Shown here: positions 6,255 to 12,253 of the stretch, piece by piece
How the letters are laid out: each line of letters opens with the position of its first letter
Position numbering within the stretch: the stretch's first letter is position 1
Assembly: GCA_964606015.1 (NCBI GenBank)
Contig: CAZSEZ010000114.1
Location: 1 to 12,253 of the forward strand
Direction of reading: 5' to 3'
Origin: Hyella sp964606015
Lineage (GTDB): Bacteria > Cyanobacteriota > Cyanobacteriia > Cyanobacteriales > Xenococcaceae
Length of the DNA: 12,253 bases
Made by a program: the position numbers and the translations under genes
Notes under the pieces: generated by a model
The model's database searches: none
Told to the model about the DNA's origin: nothing
What the model saw: the letters and a program-made list of their open reading frames with translations, nothing else

Positions 6255-6283
6255 TTGATCGGTTTTGAGAAGACGATTATGTC
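6255..6283 (+). promoter_or_regulatory. Possible yaaA promoter
   Basis: TTGATC (6255-6260), a 17-nt spacer and TATGTC (6278-6283) give a moderate sigma70-type match about 38 nt before the GTG start of yaaA. The -10 is imperfect. Confidence 0.3.
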
Positions 6284-6320
6284 AAAATTAAGCCCATAAG
6301 CAACATTGATTTTTGATTAA

Positions 6321-7106
6321 GTGCTAATTTTACTTTCCCCTGCCAAAACCCTCGATTTTGAAACTCCATCGCCAATTGCAACCCATTCCGATCCAGAGTT
6401 TCTTGAGGATACGAATATTCTAGTTGAGCAACTACAACAGCTATCAGCTAGTGAACTTTCAGCCCTGATGAAAATTAGCGACAAACTAGGGGCTTTAAAC
6501 GCATCCCGTTATCAGACATGGCAGCCTAGTAGCGATCTCGACTATGCCAAACAAGCCATATTTGCTTTTCAAGGGGATGTTTACCAAGGATTAGATGTGA
6601 GCAGCTTTAGTGCTGAGGATTGTGAGTTTGCTCAGGAACATCTGCGAATTCTCTCTGGTTTGTACGGGATTTTGCGTCCTCTCGATTTGATTCAACCCTA
6701 TCGCTTGGAAATGGGGACAAAATTAGCCAAATCTCAAAAATTAGAGGCTTTATCTGCCAAGACACTCTACGAATTTTGGACAGAGAAACCAACTACTGCG
6801 ATCAATCAGCAGCTTAATCAGTTAAATAATCAAACTATTATCAATCTTGCTTCCAATGAATATTGGAAGGTAGTTAAGTCAAAGTCACTCAAAGGCAAGG
6901 TTGTGACTCCTATCTTCAAAGATTGGAAAAATGGCGAGTATAAGGTAATCAGCTTTTATGCCAAAAAAGCTCGGGGCATAATGGCTGCCTACATAATCAA
7001 AAATCGCTTAGAAGCTGTCGAACAATTAAAAGGCTTTAACGAAGCGAATTATGTTTTTAGTGAAGAGATGTCAGATGAGAATAATCTGGTTTTTACCCGC
7101 AAATAA
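6321..7106 (+). CDS. yaaA: Peroxide stress protein YaaA (UPF0246)
   Basis: The protein begins MLILLSPAKTLDFETP, the invariant YaaA start, so the GTG at 6321 is the correct start even though no Shine-Dalgarno is visible. Further signatures are LMKISDKLGALNASRYQ, AIFAFQGDVYQGLD, then LRILSGLYGILRPLDLIQPY, INLASNEYWK and FYAKKARGIMA. At 261 aa it has the normal family length. In E. coli YaaA limits intracellular free iron and oxidative DNA damage during hydrogen peroxide stress; the family fold binds DNA in vitro. In a photosynthetic cell such a role would be plausible, but that is inference. The gene is convergent with the STAND/TPR gene, with 8 bp between the stop codons. Confidence 0.94.
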   Translation: MLILLSPAKTLDFETPSPIATHSDPEFLEDTNILVEQLQQLSASELSALMKISDKLGALNASRYQTWQPSSDLDYAKQAIFAFQGDVYQGLDVSSFSAEDCEFAQEHLRILSGLYGILRPLDLIQPYRLEMGTKLAKSQKLEALSAKTLYEFWTEKPTTAINQQLNQLNNQTIINLASNEYWKVVKSKSLKGKVVTPIFKDWKNGEYKVISFYAKKARGIMAAYIIKNRLEAVEQLKGFNEANYVFSEEMSDENNLVFTRK

Positions 7107-7110
7107 ATTT

Positions 7111-7153
7111 CAAGTCATTCTTCTTCGGTTTCATCTAGGGTCTGAATGACTTG
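7111..7153. terminator. Inverted repeat at the convergent 3' ends of yaaA and the STAND gene
   Basis: CAAGTCATTC (7111-7120) and GAATGACTTG (7144-7153) form a perfect 10-bp stem with a 23-nt loop. The stem lies just after the yaaA stop on the plus strand. On the minus strand it contains the STAND gene's stop codon and is followed by an AT-rich stretch (AAATTTATTT). No long T-run follows on either strand, so it is a plausible bidirectional 3'-end hairpin rather than a classical terminator. Confidence 0.42.
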
Positions 7154-9523
7154 TTGGCATCTCTCAACATAGTGAGTTAAGCCTATTGTGTGAAAAAGAT
7201 TTTGCGCTCTCTCATAAGAAATTTTAGCTTGAGATTTTTGTTCGATATTTTTCTGCGTGTTGCCCAGATTAAACCAAGAATTAGCTTCACCATTGCGATC
7301 GCCGATTTGTTGTGTAATGGCTAAAGATTGTTGGTAGTAATCAAGAGCTGTTTGATACTCTCCTAGGGAATCGTAAGCATTGCCTAAACCCATTAAAGAA
7401 TTAGCTTCACCATTACGGTCACCGATTTGTTGTGTAATGGCTAAAGATTGTTGGTAATAATCAATAGCTGTTTGATACTCTCCTAGGGAATCGTAAGCAT
7501 TGCCTAAACCCATTAAAGAATTAGCTTCACCATTACGGTCACCGATTTGTTGTTTAATCACTAAAGATTGTTGATAGTAATCAAGAGCTGTTTGATACTC
7601 TCCTAAGGAATCGTAAGCATTGCCTAAACCCATTAAAGAATTAGCTTCTCCTCGCTTATCACCGATTTGTTGTTGAATGGCTAAAGATTGTTTGGTGTAA
7701 TCAATAGTTGTTTGATACTCTCCTAGGGAATTGTAAGCACTGCCTAAATTATTTAAAGAAGCAGCTTCACCATTGCGGTCACCGATTTGTTGTTTAATCA
7801 CTAAAGATTGTTGATGGTAATCAATAGTTGTTTGATACTCTCCTAGGGAATTGTAAGCACTGCCTAAATTATTTAAAGATTTAGCTTCACCATTGCGGTC
7901 GCCGATTTGTTGTTGAATGGCTAAAGATTGTTGGTAATAATCGATAGCTTTCTGGTATTCTCCTAGGGAATAGTAAGCATTGCCTAAATTGTTTAAAGAA
8001 GCAGCTTCACCATTGTGATCGCCGATTTGCTGGAATATTTTTAGAGCGCGATCGTGGTAAACAATGCAGTGATTAACTTCACCGATGCTTTGATACCAGT
8101 ATCCGAGCCTAGTCAGTGCCCAGGCAAAATTTTGATTATCTTCTGGTTGCAGGTTATTCTTCCAGCCTTGGGTTAGTTTTTCATAGATCTCTATCAAAAC
8201 TGCATAGTAACCCCGCAGATTTAGAAACTTATAACAGTCATCCATTACTTGATCTGCTGTAGTGTATTCCTGGAGTTCGCAACAGTGATCCACCATTTCT
8301 AGGTACTCTTTGACATCGTCTAAAACCTGCCATACTTTTGGATCTTTGGCGTTACGGTGGTAGTACTCGATCGCTTTAAGGTGAGCATTGGTGAGGTCTG
8401 GGTTTTGCTGACGGATAAATTTTTGGACTAGAGGGGCAAACTGAAAACTATCTGCTACGGTCTTATTAAGAAGAGAGCGACGACACAACTCTTGTAAAGC
8501 CTGATTAATTTCTACCAGGGTTCTTTCCTGGGGTTTTTGGGATCTGCCAAAGATTTTGCCAAGAAAACCTGGTTTTGGTTGGACTGCGAGCAGTTGCATA
8601 CTCGCAGCATTCAGCGTGAAAGGCAAACGATAGACGCTGAGATTGCTCAAAAATTGGCTTTGTTCGTCGCTTAAGCGATCTAGATGTTGCTGGACAATCC
8701 ACTCTAGGCGAGCATTTTCTTTGTTGCGGTGTGCTCCTTCTGCTTTGTAAGCTAGCTCAAATTCTTTTAGTCCCAGTTCCTCGACTCGACTAAACCGACC
8801 ATTACAATCACTAATCAAAAACCCTGCTACCAAGCTAATAGTTAGAGGATGTCCATTGATATATCTAACAAACTTTTGGATCTGGTCTTCTGGGTTGGTG
8901 ATGCCAAATTTACTAAATAACTCCACCCCTTCAGCAATTTCCATCCCGCCCAACGCATACCAAGACTGTAAACCCTTAAATAGTTGGGGTTGTTCCTGAG
9001 TAGTTATCAGTAGAGTGCTGGTTGTGCCCTGTGTTTTCCAACGGCGAAAAAATTCTCCATAAGCTTCACTGTTCCAGCCAAGCTCAGAATTGAGCAAGGT
9101 TTCGAGATTATCCACCACCAACAAACAACACTTTTGACCGAGGAGTGCGAGAGCCTGATTTATCAGTTCGGTAACGTCTTTACTCGCCGTAACCTCACCA
9201 CCCAAAGCCAAAATTAGCCGCTCAGCAAAGACAGTAAAATCAGGATTTTTGCTAACATCTGCCCAAAACTTAACTGTAAAATCGTTTTGACTGTAAAGAT
9301 AGCTGGCAATGGTAGATTTCCCTGCACCACCCAAGCTTTGAATGCCGATAGTCCGAATTTGTGAATCTGCTAACCAAGATTGCAAAGTTTCGGCCTCCGC
9401 TTCTCTAGCTACCCACTTATCTAGCTGAGGAGGTGTAGTAATTAGGTTAGTAGAAGTTGCGACTTGAGATTGAGCTTGCCCAGACAGTTTGATGACTTCA
9501 GCTATTTCTTCTGGGCTATGTCC
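7115..9523 (-). CDS. NB-ARC STAND ATPase with TPR repeats, -1-frame part of a frameshifted gene
   Basis: This is the large downstream part of a split gene; coordinates give the frame as entered after a -1 shift at 9529-9523 (802 residues, 936 aa with the upstream part). Fusion numbering: an NB-ARC entry motif LDKWVAREAEAETLQSWL (about 167-184), P-loop GGAGKST (199-205), Walker B LLVVDNLE (268-275, Asp272), a sensor-like TSTLLITTQEQ, and the GxP motif NGHPLTISLVAGFL (about 357-370). A winged-helix-like part follows, then TPRs, six of them nearly identical (639-878). Such STAND proteins are ATP-driven, ligand-induced oligomerising switches; many bacterial members act in antiphage defence or cell death. 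The frame is open from 9559, but its first conventional start codon is TTG 9385, after the NB-ARC entry motif, which argues that it is reached by frameshifting. It is convergent with yaaA. The domain call is firm; the biological role is not known. Confidence 0.88.
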   Translation of the reverse strand, partial: GHSPEEIAEVIKLSGQAQSQVATSTNLITTPPQLDKWVAREAEAETLQSWLADSQIRTIGIQSLGGAGKSTIASYLYSQNDFTVKFWADVSKNPDFTVFAERLILALGGEVTASKDVTELINQALALLGQKCCLLVVDNLETLLNSELGWNSEAYGEFFRRWKTQGTTSTLLITTQEQPQLFKGLQSWYALGGMEIAEGVELFSKFGITNPEDQIQKFVRYINGHPLTISLVAGFLISDCNGRFSRVEELGLKEFELAYKAEGAHRNKENARLEWIVQQHLDRLSDEQSQFLSNLSVYRLPFTLNAASMQLLAVQPKPGFLGKIFGRSQKPQERTLVEINQALQELCRRSLLNKTVADSFQFAPLVQKFIRQQNPDLTNAHLKAIEYYHRNAKDPKVWQVLDDVKEYLEMVDHCCELQEYTTADQVMDDCYKFLNLRGYYAVLIEIYEKLTQGWKNNLQPEDNQNFAWALTRLGYWYQSIGEVNHCIVYHDRALKIFQQIGDHNGEAASLNNLGNAYYSLGEYQKAIDYYQQSLAIQQQIGDRNGEAKSLNNLGSAYNSLGEYQTTIDYHQQSLVIKQQIGDRNGEAASLNNLGSAYNSLGEYQTTIDYTKQSLAIQQQIGDKRGEANSLMGLGNAYDSLGEYQTALDYYQQSLVIKQQIGDRNGEANSLMGLGNAYDSLGEYQTAIDYYQQSLAITQQIGDRNGEANSLMGLGNAYDSLGEYQTALDYYQQSLAITQQIGDRNGEANSWFNLGNTQKNIEQKSQAKISYERAQNLFHTIGLTHYVERCQQVIQTLDETEEE
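7292..8011 (-). repeat. Six tandem 120-bp units encoding near-identical 40-aa TPRs
   Basis: The units are 7892-8011, 7772-7891, 7652-7771, 7532-7651, 7412-7531 and 7292-7411 in reading order, each exactly 120 bp with no indel. The consensus protein unit runs GEANSLMGLGNAYDSLGEYQ and continues TALDYYQQSLAIxQQIGDRN, a kinesin-light-chain-like (TPR_12 type) helix pair. Units 4-6 are nearly identical: 53 bases at 7381-7433 and 7501-7553 match without a mismatch. Divergent half-units flank the array on both sides (FAWALTRLGYWYQ before, GEANSWFNLGNTQ after). DNA-level identity indicates recent duplication or gene conversion, so copy number may vary between strains. Confidence 0.92.
9478..9516 (-). 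promoter_or_regulatory. Stem-loop downstream of the slippery site (frameshift stimulator)
   Basis: On the minus strand GCCCAGA (9516-9510) pairs perfectly with TCTGGGC (9484-9478), a 7-bp stem with five G-C pairs and a 25-nt loop. It starts 6 nt after the slippery heptamer, the usual distance for a -1 frameshift stimulator, and the loop holds the zero-frame TAG stop (9504-9502). A 5-bp pairing of loop GAAGT (9499-9495) with ACTTC (9457-9453) could turn it into a pseudoknot; that is speculative. Confidence 0.65.
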
Positions 9524-9924
9524 TTTCCCAGATTGATAATGGTATCGGAACCACCAAATTTAGAGTTAGGTGCATTTATTTGTGCAGCAGCGACTCCACC
9601 TGTTTCTGCCGAGATATCCCCTGTAGTGATATTTTCGCTCTTGCTAGCCTGAGCAATCTCTTCTCCTAACCTACTAATTGCCTCAGCGAATACCTGATCG
9701 GTACGCATCTCCAACTGCAAGAAAGGCTCTAGAGGTTTTAATTTCTCCGGAGTGGGATTTTGTTCCAGTTCAATGATTTCTGCTTCAATCACATCATGTT
9801 TTCGCAGTAAACGATTTTTGAGCGTCTGCCACAAAAGCTTTGCGCCTTCGCTAGAAGCATCACCAACTATGCCACCCAAAGCCATATCTAAAAGTTTGCC
9901 CGCAGCTATTAACTCTAGACTCAT
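9502..9924 (-). CDS. N-terminal helical domain of the STAND gene; zero-frame 140-aa product
   Basis: From ATG 9924 the frame gives a 140-aa protein ending at TAG 9504-9502. Residues about 1-95 look mostly helical (MSLELIAAGKLLDMALGGIV, then EGAKLLWQTLKNRLL, then AFAEAISRLGEEI-like segments around 78-92). Residues about 100-130 are Gly/Ala/Ile-rich with short beta-like stretches (GDISAETGGVAAAQI, FGGSDTIINLG). This matches the layout of small helical domains found at the N-terminus of bacterial NLR-like proteins, and of stand-alone partners that end in amyloid-type signalling motifs; this assignment is inference. Codons 133-134 (GGA AAG) lie on the slippery site. A -1 shift there replaces the last six residues and continues into the NB-ARC frame. 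A weak promoter, TTAACT-16-TAAAAT (9967-9940), and little Shine-Dalgarno precede it. Confidence 0.75.
   Translation of the reverse strand: MSLELIAAGKLLDMALGGIVGDASSEGAKLLWQTLKNRLLRKHDVIEAEIIELEQNPTPEKLKPLEPFLQLEMRTDQVFAEAISRLGEEIAQASKSENITTGDISAETGGVAAAQINAPNSKFGGSDTIINLGKDIAQKK
9523..9529 (-). other. Slippery heptamer G GGA AAG for -1 frameshifting
   Basis: The minus-strand heptamer GGGAAAG is phased X XXY YYZ in the upstream frame (codons CTG GGA AAG). Slipping by one base gives GGG AAA, and then GGA CAT AGC in the NB-ARC frame. The same heptamer drives the programmed -1 frameshift of the phage lambda G/T tail assembly genes. The fused junction reads INLGKGHSPEEIAEV, without any break in character. 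Confidence 0.68.
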
Positions 9925-10009
9925 CTCAATAAATCGGTAATTTTATCGCGTGATTTTTAGCAGTTAATTTGATACTAACGAAATCAAGCTGAGGTAAAAG
10001 GCTAATAAG

Positions 10010-10047
10010 AAAAAATTCAGAAAATATTTAGCTTAATTGATTAAGCT
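10010..10047 (-). terminator. AT-rich hairpin at the chlH 3' end
   Basis: On the minus strand AGCTTAAT and ATTAAGCT (10047-10040 and 10037-10030) form an AT-rich hairpin overlapping the chlH stop codon, followed by UUUU (10024-10021) and UUUUUU (10015-10010). The U-tracts are 6 to 15 nt from the stem, so termination here would be weak and read-through into the STAND gene is possible. Confidence 0.3.
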
Positions 10048-12253
10048 GTTACACCTTCTAATTCATCCTCAGCAGCTTGATACAACTCTTGTAACTTAGC
10101 TAATTTCTCATCATCCGCAGACCAAAAACCCCTACCATTAGCTTCCAGCATTCTCCCCACAATATTACGGAAAGCCTCTGGGTTTGCTTGGCGCAATTTT
10201 TCTGCCATCTCAGCATCTAGAGCATAGGTATCTGCTGCTTGGTCGTAGACCCAATCATCTTGGAATTTAGCCGTACCACCCCACCCAATTAGAGCCGTCA
10301 TCCGCTGGGAAATTTCATAAGCTCCGCCACTGCCTTGGTCTGCCATTGCTTCTGCCCATTTGGGATTGAGCAGTTTTGTGCGGTATTCCATGCGGAGTAA
10401 ATCCTTGAGTTTGCGGGGTGTTGTATCTTTGGAAAAACTTTCCACAAAAGAAGCCTCTACTTCTTTGCCACTTTCTTTTTCGGCTGCTAGTTTTAGTCCC
10501 CCAGTGTTGCCGTAATATTCTTGAATGTCGGTTAAGCCATATTCTACGGAGTCAATTTCTTGGACTATGCGATCGCTTGTTTTTAAAAGCTGTTGCAATA
10601 CTTCAGGTCGGGCTTGTCCTTTATCTTTTCTGCCGTAGCTAAAGCTATTACGGTTAGTCCAGGTGTCTGCCAGCTCGTCGCTAGATTCCCAGTTGCTATC
10701 CACTACGCGATCGTTGACTAAAGAGCCAAAATCTCCCGCAGGATTAGAAAATAGTCTTGCAGAGGCGTTATCAATGCCTTGTTCCTTGAGGGCTAAATAA
10801 TGTTTGCGGATAAAGTTTTGCTCTGGATCTTCTTCGGCTTCAGCTGCTCGTTGGAATAGATCGTCCAGAAGTTCAATGATATTGACAAAAGTATCGCGGA
10901 AAATCCCTGACAAATTAGCTAACACATCAATGCGCGGGCGCTCTAATTGATCTAAAGGGATTAATTCATACCTAACAATTCTTCCCGTGCCTTCTTTGAT
11001 CGGTTCAGCTCCTACTAGCTCTAGCAATATTCCTAGTGATTCTCCTTTAGTTTTAATGGCATCGAGTCCCCACAGCATTACCGCAATGGTTTCGGGGTAG
11101 TTATGGTTTTCTTTGAGGTGTTCTTGAATGATATTCTTTGCGATCGCACGACCCCGTTCGTAAGCTCCAGGGGAAGGCATTCTATAGGGGTCTAAAGCAT
11201 GGATATTTCTGCCCGTAGGCAAGACTCCTGCACCATCTCTGAGCAAGTCACCGCCAGGTGCAGGAGGGATATATTCACCATTTAAACCACGCAGTAAATT
11301 AGTTAGTTCATCGGTGTTTTGGGCTAAAAGCTTCGTAATCTGTTGAGCTTCTTGGTGGGCTGAATTGGATTGCGTTAGTTCTGTGATCGCATTATTGTCA
11401 AAGTCAGTATCAAAATAGGCATCAAGATAAGACTTTAATTGTTCTTGGTTGGGAGCTTCTCCTAAAACGTGCAATCCCGAAGAAAATAAGCGTTGTTCTA
11501 GTACTTGCAAGTATTCATAAACCTCAACGAAATAAGCATTTAAGACTTGCTTGCTAAAGAGCTTACTATTCTCCACCGTAAACTCGATGCCTTGTTTTAA
11601 ACCTTCGTTAAACTTGCAGTCTTTTTCTAGACCAGTGTCAATAATCTTTTGGCTAACAATATCTCTCAGAGCCGTATTCTTTTCAGGATCTTCTCGGTAT
11701 TCTGCAATTAACTCTCTGAGGTTAATTAACTCTTTATACAGACCAGCCCGACCATAAGGAGGTACATTATGAGAAATCAAAGTCCCATAACCACGACGCT
11801 TTGCCAAGATCGATTCTGAAGGATTGTTAGCAGCGTAGATGTAGAGATTTGGCAGATTGCCCAGTAGAACATCCGACCAAGAATAACCCGTATTGCCCAA
11901 AGGCGAACCAGGTAACCACTCGACAGTGCCGTGCATGCCAAAGTGAACGATCGCATCTGCTCCATAGTCATTTTGCAACCACTTATAGTAGGCAGCATAT
12001 TGAGGATGGGGAGTTAAATCTTTCTCGAACATCAAGCGCATTGGGTCGCCCGCAATTCCCAGAGGTGGCTGTACCCCAATCCAAACATTGCCTAACTGGA
12101 TACCTCCCAGGTGATACTTGTCCCCATAGGTTTTAACCCCTGTACCTGTCAGAGAGTTCCATTGTTTCTCAATGCGAGAAGTCAATAAGTAACCCAGTTG
12201 TTGCTCTAAAGTTCGGGCAGTGGAACTAATACCAAGTTGGGGGTTTTCCTCTG
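10041..12253 (-). CDS. chlH: Magnesium chelatase subunit H (3' part, cut by window edge)
   Basis: ChlH is the large porphyrin-binding subunit of Mg-chelatase and inserts Mg2+ into protoporphyrin IX with ChlI and ChlD, the first committed step of chlorophyll synthesis. The minus frame is open from the right edge, with ENPQLGISSTARTLEQQLGY preceding an internal TTG at 12185 that is not the start. About 737 C-terminal residues are present, against roughly 1330 for the whole protein. Signatures include GVQPPLGIAGDPMRL, HFGMHGTVEWLPG, PGGDLLRDGAGVLPTGRNIH, then RMPSPGAYERGR, WTNRNSFSYGR and ALIGWGGTAKF. These separate it from the related CobN only by overall fit; the close match to cyanobacterial ChlH and the chlorophyll context make ChlH the clear choice. 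The reading frame is intact. Confidence 0.95.
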   Translation of the reverse strand, partial: EENPQLGISSTARTLEQQLGYLLTSRIEKQWNSLTGTGVKTYGDKYHLGGIQLGNVWIGVQPPLGIAGDPMRLMFEKDLTPHPQYAAYYKWLQNDYGADAIVHFGMHGTVEWLPGSPLGNTGYSWSDVLLGNLPNLYIYAANNPSESILAKRRGYGTLISHNVPPYGRAGLYKELINLRELIAEYREDPEKNTALRDIVSQKIIDTGLEKDCKFNEGLKQGIEFTVENSKLFSKQVLNAYFVEVYEYLQVLEQRLFSSGLHVLGEAPNQEQLKSYLDAYFDTDFDNNAITELTQSNSAHQEAQQITKLLAQNTDELTNLLRGLNGEYIPPAPGGDLLRDGAGVLPTGRNIHALDPYRMPSPGAYERGRAIAKNIIQEHLKENHNYPETIAVMLWGLDAIKTKGESLGILLELVGAEPIKEGTGRIVRYELIPLDQLERPRIDVLANLSGIFRDTFVNIIELLDDLFQRAAEAEEDPEQNFIRKHYLALKEQGIDNASARLFSNPAGDFGSLVNDRVVDSNWESSDELADTWTNRNSFSYGRKDKGQARPEVLQQLLKTSDRIVQEIDSVEYGLTDIQEYYGNTGGLKLAAEKESGKEVEASFVESFSKDTTPRKLKDLLRMEYRTKLLNPKWAEAMADQGSGGAYEISQRMTALIGWGGTAKFQDDWVYDQAADTYALDAEMAEKLRQANPEAFRNIVGRMLEANGRGFWSADDEKLAKLQELYQAAEDELEGVTA

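Noticed and set aside
7292..8011. Regular 120-bp periodicity taken as a CRISPR-like or satellite array
   Set aside because: Units are contiguous without spacers, exactly 40 codons long, and translate into TPR motifs in the open frame.
7115..9385. Independent NB-ARC/TPR gene starting at TTG 9385
   Set aside because: That start would cut into the NB-ARC entry region (LDKWVAREAEAETLQSWL) and leave only about 18 residues before the P-loop. No Shine-Dalgarno precedes it. The upstream residues continue naturally into the 140-aa frame through the slippery site.
9464..9940. Plus-strand open frames 9464-9652 and 9752-9940
   Set aside because: They are antisense to the STAND gene, with low-complexity, Ser/Phe-rich translations and no family resemblance.
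12183..12185. TTG at 12185 as the start of a 714-aa ChlH
   Set aside because: The frame continues to the window edge with ChlH-like sequence (ENPQLGISSTARTLEQQLGY), so the gene simply runs out of the window.

Overview
The window looks like a chromosomal segment of a low-to-moderate-GC cyanobacterium. It carries photosystem I genes (psaI, psaL), a Psb32-type photosystem II maintenance protein, a cyanobacterial-type arogenate/prephenate dehydrogenase and the chlorophyll-branch Mg-chelatase subunit ChlH. HIP1 octamers (GCGATCGC) are scattered through it, for example at 506, 1998, 3872, 4759, 5094, 7295, 10569 and 11140. I cannot assign a genus with confidence.

Layout from left to right. (1) 1-528, minus: 5' part of an N-acylglucosamine 2-epimerase family gene, cut by the left edge. 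(2) 541-987: gene-free stretch with several inverted repeats and a minus-strand terminator. (3) 988-1104, minus: the 38-codon psaI, divergent from psaL (1273-1758, plus), which ends in a strong intrinsic terminator. (4) 1929-2642, plus: psb32-like TPM protein. (5) 2819-3492, plus: rplU-rpmA, behind a good sigma70-type promoter and a roughly 100-nt leader with a cUUCGg hairpin, closed by a terminator. (6) 3628-6211, plus: queF, tyrA, a voltage-gated K+ channel with a C-terminal zinc ribbon, and a conserved small membrane protein, closely spaced. (7) 6321-7106, plus: yaaA. (8) 7115-9924, minus and convergent with yaaA: a STAND (NB-ARC) ATPase with TPR repeats, split into two overlapping frames. 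(9) 10041-12253, minus: 3' part of chlH, cut by the right edge.

Most genes are ordinary housekeeping or photosynthesis genes. The exception is the STAND locus. A 140-codon upstream frame and the NB-ARC/TPR frame overlap, and the downstream frame has no ATG, GTG or TTG before the point where its NB-ARC domain has already begun. The overlap holds a correctly phased -1 slippery heptamer, G GGA AAG, then a 6-nt spacer, then a perfect 7-bp GC-rich stem (GCCCAGA/TCTGGGC) whose loop contains the zero-frame stop codon. This is the textbook arrangement of a programmed -1 ribosomal frameshift. It would give a short helical-domain protein (140 aa) and a 936-aa fusion of that domain with NB-ARC and TPR from one gene. 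The short product resembles the small helical effector proteins that accompany some bacterial NLR-like proteins. This is the best candidate here for an undescribed mechanism; a one-base deletion is the main alternative.
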